Shown here: positions 58,310 through 64,000 of the stretch, one piece after another
How positions within the stretch are numbered: position 1 is the stretch's first letter
Layout: each line of letters begins with the position of its first letter
Source: Maratus speciosus
Taxonomy: Eukaryota; Arthropoda; Arachnida; Araneae; Salticidae
Reading direction: 5' to 3'
Assembly: GCA_963932465.1 (NCBI GenBank)
Contig: OZ010798.1
Coordinates: 14,926,981 to 14,990,980 of the forward strand
DNA length: 64,000 nt
The notes under the pieces: model-generated
Database searches by the model: none
Told to the model about the DNA's origin: nothing
The model's input: only the letters and a program-made list of their open reading frames with translations
Made by a program: the position numbers and the translations under genes

Positions 58310-58502
58310 TAGGGGAAACTAGGGAGGGTTGACCCACTTTTTACAAAATGATTTTTTATTTTTTAAATATTGAATGTAGAACAAAGTTATACATATCATT
58401 TTATTTGTTATACAATGAGTTATCAAAATAAAATTGTTACATAAATGTAATATACAACAAATTTTAAATATGGTTTATTTTAATCATGAGAATGTAACTT
58501 GT
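58310..58502 (+). mobile_element. TAGGGGAGA-family fragment E7
   Basis: TATAGGGGAAACTAGGGAGGGTTGACCCAC followed by AT-rich sequence until the array unit resumes (AATAATAAATCTAATTATG). It has only a left end, with the same private motif as E5 and E6. Confidence 0.6.
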
Positions 58503-59840
58503 AATAATAAATCTAATTATGTACCAGATAATAAAAATTTTATAAATTAACAATTTATTTTATATCATGTATACTGTTAAAAAATATTTAAAAATGCTAA
58601 ACATTCGTTAGCCTCCTTTTTTGCATTTGTAGCAAACATTCGTTATGTTCAGTGGAGAATTTTGTGATAGATTCATATACATATAAGAAATAATTACATA
58701 TAAGTGTAATTGCATTTTATATGCAATACACATAAATGCGTTAAGAAAATTTCTTAATAGTGCGCAACAAGTGAATGTACAGATGATTAACAAAATTATT
58801 TGCGAGCTATTTAAAGTACAACTAAAAAAATACGCAAAATCCAGTCGTGTGTACAAAAGAAAAAATTTACAAAAATAATTTTTAAAAATACTATTTATTG
58901 GGAAGGACTTAAAAAGATTTCACATACTAATAGCAAAAGTATTACAAATTAAAAGATAAATAAAAATCCGTTGTCCGAAATTTAATTTAACACGTAAATA
59001 AAGTTTTTTAAGGCTGTGAAATTAAAACAACAATGTACAAGTAAACATTGCCTTAAGTTTTCTCCTCTATTCAAACTATAATTAGCTAGATAATAATTTA
59101 CAAAATTCACTTGGATTTTCTAAAGATTTGATTCAAGAAAACAAACGACGAACTAGAAAGGAAACTAATCATTAACACTTTCCCATCATTAGTAACTTCA
59201 AGAAGTTACCCATCATCCCTGACAATAGGGAGAAAAAGATAAAAATCTTGTCGACTCGGGGTAATTTAAAAGGCATTGACGAATCAAAAAGTAACTGGCT
59301 GAGGGAAGAAAAAAAAAGGGGGTAATAGGTCTTATAAGATAGGTAATCATTCAGCGACGTGTAACCTTTAGTTCGTTGAAAAAACTGATATTTATGCGTA
59401 GAGCGATTACTTTATGATAATGCATCAAATGTAAAGAAAAATAAAGATTGATATACAATGTTATACATTTTTACTATGACACGAATTAAATAGAATAATG
59501 TTAGTTGTAACCATTTTTATGATAACTGTTAAATTAATTTAAAAAATTTCTAATAATAAAACTAATTATGTACAGAATAAAAGTACAAATTTTATGGAGT
59601 AACTATTTAAATTAATCTCATGTATACCGGAAAACGATATTTAACAAGTGTGAAATTGTACGTCAAACGTGGCAATTGAGGTGCGTTCGTATTGTAACAA
59701 GTTTTATAAATATTGAGATCTTGGTGCAATAGCTGTTGCACTCTTATGCAAAAATGCATGAATACAAAATTTATTATTATTCTATAGATTCAATTCAGTA
59801 ATACGGAAATGTTAGAACTCTCAGTACCTATTACGGAATA

Positions 59841-60675
59841 CAGTGAAACCTCTGAATAACGGTTGCCAGTGGGACCGAAGAAAAGTGACCGCTATTCAGA
59901 GGTTTCATTTTTCAAAAATCATAATTACATAACTTTAAATAGAAATACGGTCATTTTAATTAATACTGAATGTTTTAATGCATTAAAAAAATCACTGATT
60001 TGCAGTTGCTTTTTTTTCCTGCAAACATCTTCCTCCAAAGAAATAATAGTATGAGTTGTTTTGCTGTACAACTCATCATCATTATGATTTAATGCAAAAT
60101 TTTCGATTTCACAAAGGTTCGTAAAAAATTTGGTATATGTGTTAATACTGGAAATTTTAGGTGATTCTATAATCTCTTCTATGTCCCCTTCCGCGTCACT
60201 TCTCTCTTCCTCTCTCCTATCTTCCACCATTTGCCGTATGAATCAAATGCAGCAGTAGCTTCCAAATCTTTGTCCAGACACACAAACTTACTGGCGTTCA
60301 CGTTAGTTATGCTTGCTGTTCTAAGAATATTATCTAAATTTTCCCCATCATTATTGTCTTCATCTTCTATGTCTAGTTTTGGAAAAGGATTAAGTGTTCA
60401 AGAGATTAAGTAACATTTTGTTGACATATTAAGTAAACTTTTTTTGATCTGCTTCAGATTTTGGTTTGCAAATAAGTATGAAATTTTACCAGAAACTGCT
60501 TAAACTTTTTTTCTCGTGACTTTTGAGTGGCCGTTGTTCAGAATTCCTTATTTAGAGGTTCGTACTAATGTTAATGCTATGGAACGTGTTTGGTTTCATC
60601 AATATGTGGTCGGTATTTGGAGATTGCGTTGTTTAGAGGTGACCGTTCAAGGAGGTTTCACTGGAAGTTTCACTG
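59841..60675 (-). mobile_element. Tigger/pogo-like element, copy P4 (second subfamily)
   Basis: CAGTGAAACCTCTGAATAACGG at the left and GAGGTTTCACTG at about 60651-60663 on the right, the last part duplicated (GGTTTCACTGG, AAGTTTCACTGG). TA precedes the left end. CGGTTGCCAG, GACCGCTATTCAGAGG and GGCCGTTGTTCAGAAT words give the gradient typical of Tigger ends. The array sequence resumes on the right (TTCAAATCAGGACGTAGGATAG). Confidence 0.7.
59928..60230 (-). pseudogene. Tigger/pogo transposase C-terminus with PIP box
   Basis: A 101-codon open frame on the minus strand. It is acidic at its start (EEERSDAEGDIEEIIESPKI), continues with YTKFFTNLCEIENFALNH and ISLEEDVCRKKKQLQISDFF, and ends with a 19-residue hydrophobic extension. 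QLQISDFF (59985-60008) fits the PCNA-binding consensus. In the family, an acidic stretch, a 'LE-L--F' helix and then KKQ--I-DFF form the C-terminal tail. The catalytic part is missing, and the extension after FF suggests the original stop was lost. Confidence 0.65.
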
Positions 60676-60980
60676 GATCATTCAAATCAGGACGTAGGAT
60701 AGAATTTAATAGAATGAAGAAAACTTTTATTACTATCTATTTGAGTTTTGACTCGATCTTCATAAAATTTGAAAGGACTAGAATCAATTCTGCAACGATT
60801 GATGAATTGAATTCCAAACCATTCGTTTTTGCGCTGTATATTTTATTAAGAGACCAATTAAGTAAAATAATATTAGTTTTTACCATTTTTACAATAATTG
60901 TTAAATTATTTTTGTTTTCATCTTTTACTAATAACGCTAATTATGTACAGAATATAAATACAAATTTTATAAATTAACTA

Positions 60981-61424
60981 CAGTGAAACCTCCCTGTGCG
61001 AGCACCTCCATTAAACGACCACCTCCCTGAACGACCATTTTTTCATAGAACGAAATTTATCCCCATAGTCTCAATACTAATTTTACCTCTATTCAGAGAC
61101 CATCCCAGTTGAATTCCCTCCATGAGTGACCCATTTCTTTGAAGAAAATGAAACAAATTCCGTTTTCTTCGGGTCGCTTGAAGAAGGTTTCATAGAAAAA
61201 TCCTTCCTTAGAGCGCATTATTCAGCAAACATCTAAACTACGTTTAGATTTATTATTATTATTCCGGTAACTTTTAAGTGTTTAAACTTCTTTGTGCCTT
61301 TTTAGACAATGAATTTAACTCATGATGACAAATTAAGAATGGCGGTCAATAAACTCCCCTGCCCTATTCTGCCAGGAAACTCTCAAAGAAATAAATTAAC
61401 GAAATGGTCGTTATTTGTTCCCGT

Positions 61425-61457
<33 letters not shown>

Positions 61458-61745
61458 CATTTATTGACTGAACTTCGAAAGGACTTGAAAATAAAAGATA
61501 AAACCGTAAAATCAAAGCAAACGTCAATGTATTCATTTTTTAAACTCTGTAGTAATTAACTTATGTAATTAACTTTTGTTTTGATACTTAAATTTGATAT
61601 TTTTTCCTAATGTGAAAAATAAATTTTAGTAACATTCATTGTTACCTTTTTCCAACAATTAAAATCCAGATTTAAAAATGACCACCTCTCGGAGCGACGA
61701 ATTTTTATTGGAACAAAACGTGGTCGCTTTAGGGAGGTTTTACAG
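60981..61745 (+). mobile_element. Tigger/pogo-like element, copy P3
   Basis: Same structure as 17502-18271. It interrupts an array unit: AAATTAAC-TA on the left and TA-TTTAAGTTTATGACATGTATA on the right rejoin around one TA as in the copies at about 54008 and 62745. The interior has an A-run of about 30 bases (61425-61455). The empty sites make the TA target certain. Confidence 0.92.
61458..61559 (+). pseudogene. Tigger transposase C-terminus with PIP box, second copy
   Basis: After the A-run the frame LLTELRKDLKI leads to KSKQTSMYSFF and five more residues, stopping at TAA (61557-61559). The PIP box QTSMYSFF is unchanged from P2 (61518-61541). Upstream of the A-run the matching frame has a stop (KEIN-stop), so this copy is more decayed than P2. 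Confidence 0.7.
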
Positions 61746-64000
61746 TATTTAAGTTTATGACATGTATAGCGGTAAAAAATATTAAAAATGTTAAACCAAG
61801 AAATTTTCGTCATATTTAGTGGAGGATTTTTTGAAAGGTTCATATATATATAAGAAATTATTACATATAAATGTAATTATATTTCGTTTGAAATGCACAT
61901 ATATATATATATATGTTTTAAATACGTTAAGAAAATTCCTTAATAGTGCACAAAAAGCAATGCACACATAATTAATGAAATTATTTCCGAGCACAATTAA
62001 AATACAATTTTAAAAAAGTACAGAAAAAAATTGTACATATATAATTTTGAGAAGGACTTAAAAAAAATGTTCCACATACTCATAGCAAAAGTATTACGAA
62101 TAAATAAATAAAAATCTGTTTTTTTTTTTTCAATGTAATTTAACACGTAAATAATGTTTTTTAAAGCTGCGAAATTAAAGTAACAGGGTACACAAATAAA
62201 CAGTATCTTACGATTTCTCCGCTATTGAAACTATAATTAGTTATATAATAATTTTCAAAATTAACTTGCCTTTTTTAAAGATTTGACTCAAGAAAACAAG
62301 CGGCAAACTAAAATGAAACTAATCATTAGCACTTTCCATCGTTAGAAACTTCAAGAAGTTATCTTTTATCCTTGACAATAGCAGCAAAAAGATAAAAATC
62401 TTGCCTAGTTGGGGTGATTTAAAAGGCACTGGCGAATCTAAAAGTAATTGGCTGAACGAAGGAAAAAAAGATAATTACTCTCATAAGATAGGTAATTATT
62501 GAGCGACGTGTAACCTTTAGTTCGTTGAAAACTGATATTTATGCGAAGAGTAATTACTTTATGATAATGAATTAAATGAAAATGATATTAAAGATCTATA
62601 TAATGATATATATTTTATTAAGAAACGAATCAAATGGAATAATATTAGTTGTAACCATTTTTATATTAATTGTTAAATTAATTAAAAAAATTTCTAATAA
62701 TAAAACTAATTGTGTACAGAATAGCAATACAAATTTTATAAACTATTTAAGTTAATCCCATGTATACCGGCAAAAAATATAAAAAATATTTAACACATTG
62801 GAAATTGTACGTTAACGGACAAATGAGGAGAGTTCGTACTCTAACAGGTTTTATAAATACTTAGATCTTGGTGCAATAGCTGTTGCACTCTTATGCAAAA
62901 ATGCATGAATACAGAATTTATTACGATTCTATACATTAAATTCAGAAATAATAGGACTTCATCTTCAATAGGACTTCGTTACCCTGACAACCTAGAATCA
63001 TGACCTATCATGGAATATCATTGAATTCATGACGTAGGATAGTATTTAATAGAATGAAGAAAACTTTTTTTTTATATCTTTTTAAGTTTGGATTCGATTT
63101 TCATATAATTTGAATGGACTCGACACAATTCTACAACGATTCTATATGTTAAATTTCAAACCATTCGGTTGTTTAGTTTTTGCACTGTGCATTTTATTAA
63201 GAAACGAATTACGTAAAATAATATTAGATGTTAATTTTCTTTATAATAATTGTTAAATTATTTTTTTAATCTTCTAATAATAAAACCAATTATGTACAGA
63301 ATAAAAATACAAATTTTATAAATTAACTATTTACGTTTATCACGTGTATACCGGTAAAAAATTTTAAAATTGTTAAACAAAGAAATTTTGGTCATATTTA
63401 GTGGAGGATTTTTGAAAGGTTCATATACATATAAGAAATAAATACATATAAATATAATTGCATTTTGTTTGAAAAGAACATATATATTTTTTAAATACAT
63501 TAAGAAAATTTCTTTATAGTGCACAATAAGGTGGGCAAATATTCAATGTAAAGTTAATTAACAAGATTATTTGTGCGTATAGTTAAAATACAGTTAAAAA
63601 ATAAAATTACGTAAAATCCACTGGTGTAAACAAAATAAAAAATTACATAAATAATTTTTAAATTCTTTTTTGTATTTATTGTGAAGGACTTAAAAAAAAG
63701 ATTTCGCATACTAACAGCAAAAGTGTTATAAATAAATAAGTAAAAATCCGTGTTTTAAAAATTTATTTTAACACGAAAATGAAGTTTTTTAAGCTGCGAA
63801 ATTAAAATAACAATGTACAAGTAAACAATATCTTACGTTTTCTCCTCTGATGTTAAAACTATAATTAGATAATAATTTTTAAAATTAACTTTAAATTTTT
63901 TTTAAAGATTTGATTCAAGAAAACAGGCGACAAACTAAAACGGAAACTATATGAAATATTTTATGATAATTATTAAATGAAACTGATATTAAAGATCTAC

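Larger units (their letters stand above)
53330..63990 (+). repeat. Interrupted array of a ~1-kb AT-rich unit
   Basis: The unit runs GATTCAAGAAAACAGGCGGCAAACTAAAATGAAACTAATC, AAAAAGATAAAAATCTTG, TTAAAAGGCATTGGCGAA, GGTAATCATTCAGCGACGTGTAACCTTTAGTTCGTTGAAAACTG, TTTATAAATTAACTAT, TAGTGGAGGATTTTTTGAAAGGTTCATATA and CTAATAGCAAAAGTATTACAAATAAATAA. The marker GATTCAAGAAAACA occurs at about 53551, 54597, 59136, 62285 and 63907, plus 49290 and an inverted copy at 57890-58110. Variable lengths reflect insertions (E5, E7, P3, P4 and TTAA elements). No gene. Confidence 0.85.

Noticed and set aside
60516..60977. 153-codon open frame
   Set aside because: It starts in the end of Tigger-like P4 and continues across the array unit; the product joins unrelated repeat pieces.

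Overview
This is a strongly AT-rich eukaryotic window made almost entirely of transposon-derived and satellite sequence. I found no intact host gene, no tRNA or rRNA gene, and nothing prokaryotic such as operons, ribosome-binding sites or CRISPR arrays. The mix of elements (Tc1, pogo/Tigger, hAT, Helitron, TTAA-target MITEs, Penelope-like tails, many satellites) suggests an arthropod with a repeat-rich genome. An arachnid is plausible, but that is inference and the sequence here does not prove it.

Layout. 1-9 kb: dispersed repeats, a TTAA element, a complex inverted repeat (4.2-4.7 kb), a small MITE with a 6-bp target duplication, a Tigger-like fragment, and a 1.6-kb TA-flanked element (7233-8852) that still holds part of a transposase tail. 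9-15 kb: nested MITEs, a seven-copy ~326-bp satellite with paired YY1-like sites, and an 848-bp Tc1-type foldback. 17-20 kb: a Tigger-like element keeping a transposase C-terminus with a PCNA-binding (PIP-box) motif, then a piggyBac-like element containing a ~290-bp-arm palindrome with hammerhead-like motifs. 20-29 kb: another TA element, a 1.53-kb Tc1 transposon with a broken DD34E transposase, a Helitron, a 60-bp minisatellite, and a hAT MITE with a perfect 8-bp duplication. 29-33 kb: TTAA elements nested within and abutting each other, one with three arms. 33-45 kb: tandem arrays, more TA and TTAA elements. 45-53 kb: a GC-richer unique patch with a consensus splice donor (the only candidate for a host exon), then hAT elements, two of them with decayed transposase C-termini. 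53-64 kb: an array of a ~1-kb unit interrupted by TA- and TTAA-target elements whose empty sites can be read from the other copies.

The most interesting themes are: (1) a family of TA-flanked elements sharing outer ends of the form TAGGGGAGAnnGGGG, where each subfamily carries its own short motif just inside the end, repeated several times in the interior; two members keep pieces of a psq-helix/DDE (pogo-type) transposase; (2) short Tigger-like elements that keep the transposase PIP box; (3) a dense set of TTAA-flanked elements, including two that share one TTAA; (4) hammerhead-like cores in Penelope-like tails. All coordinates were read by eye, so repeat edges may be off by some bases.
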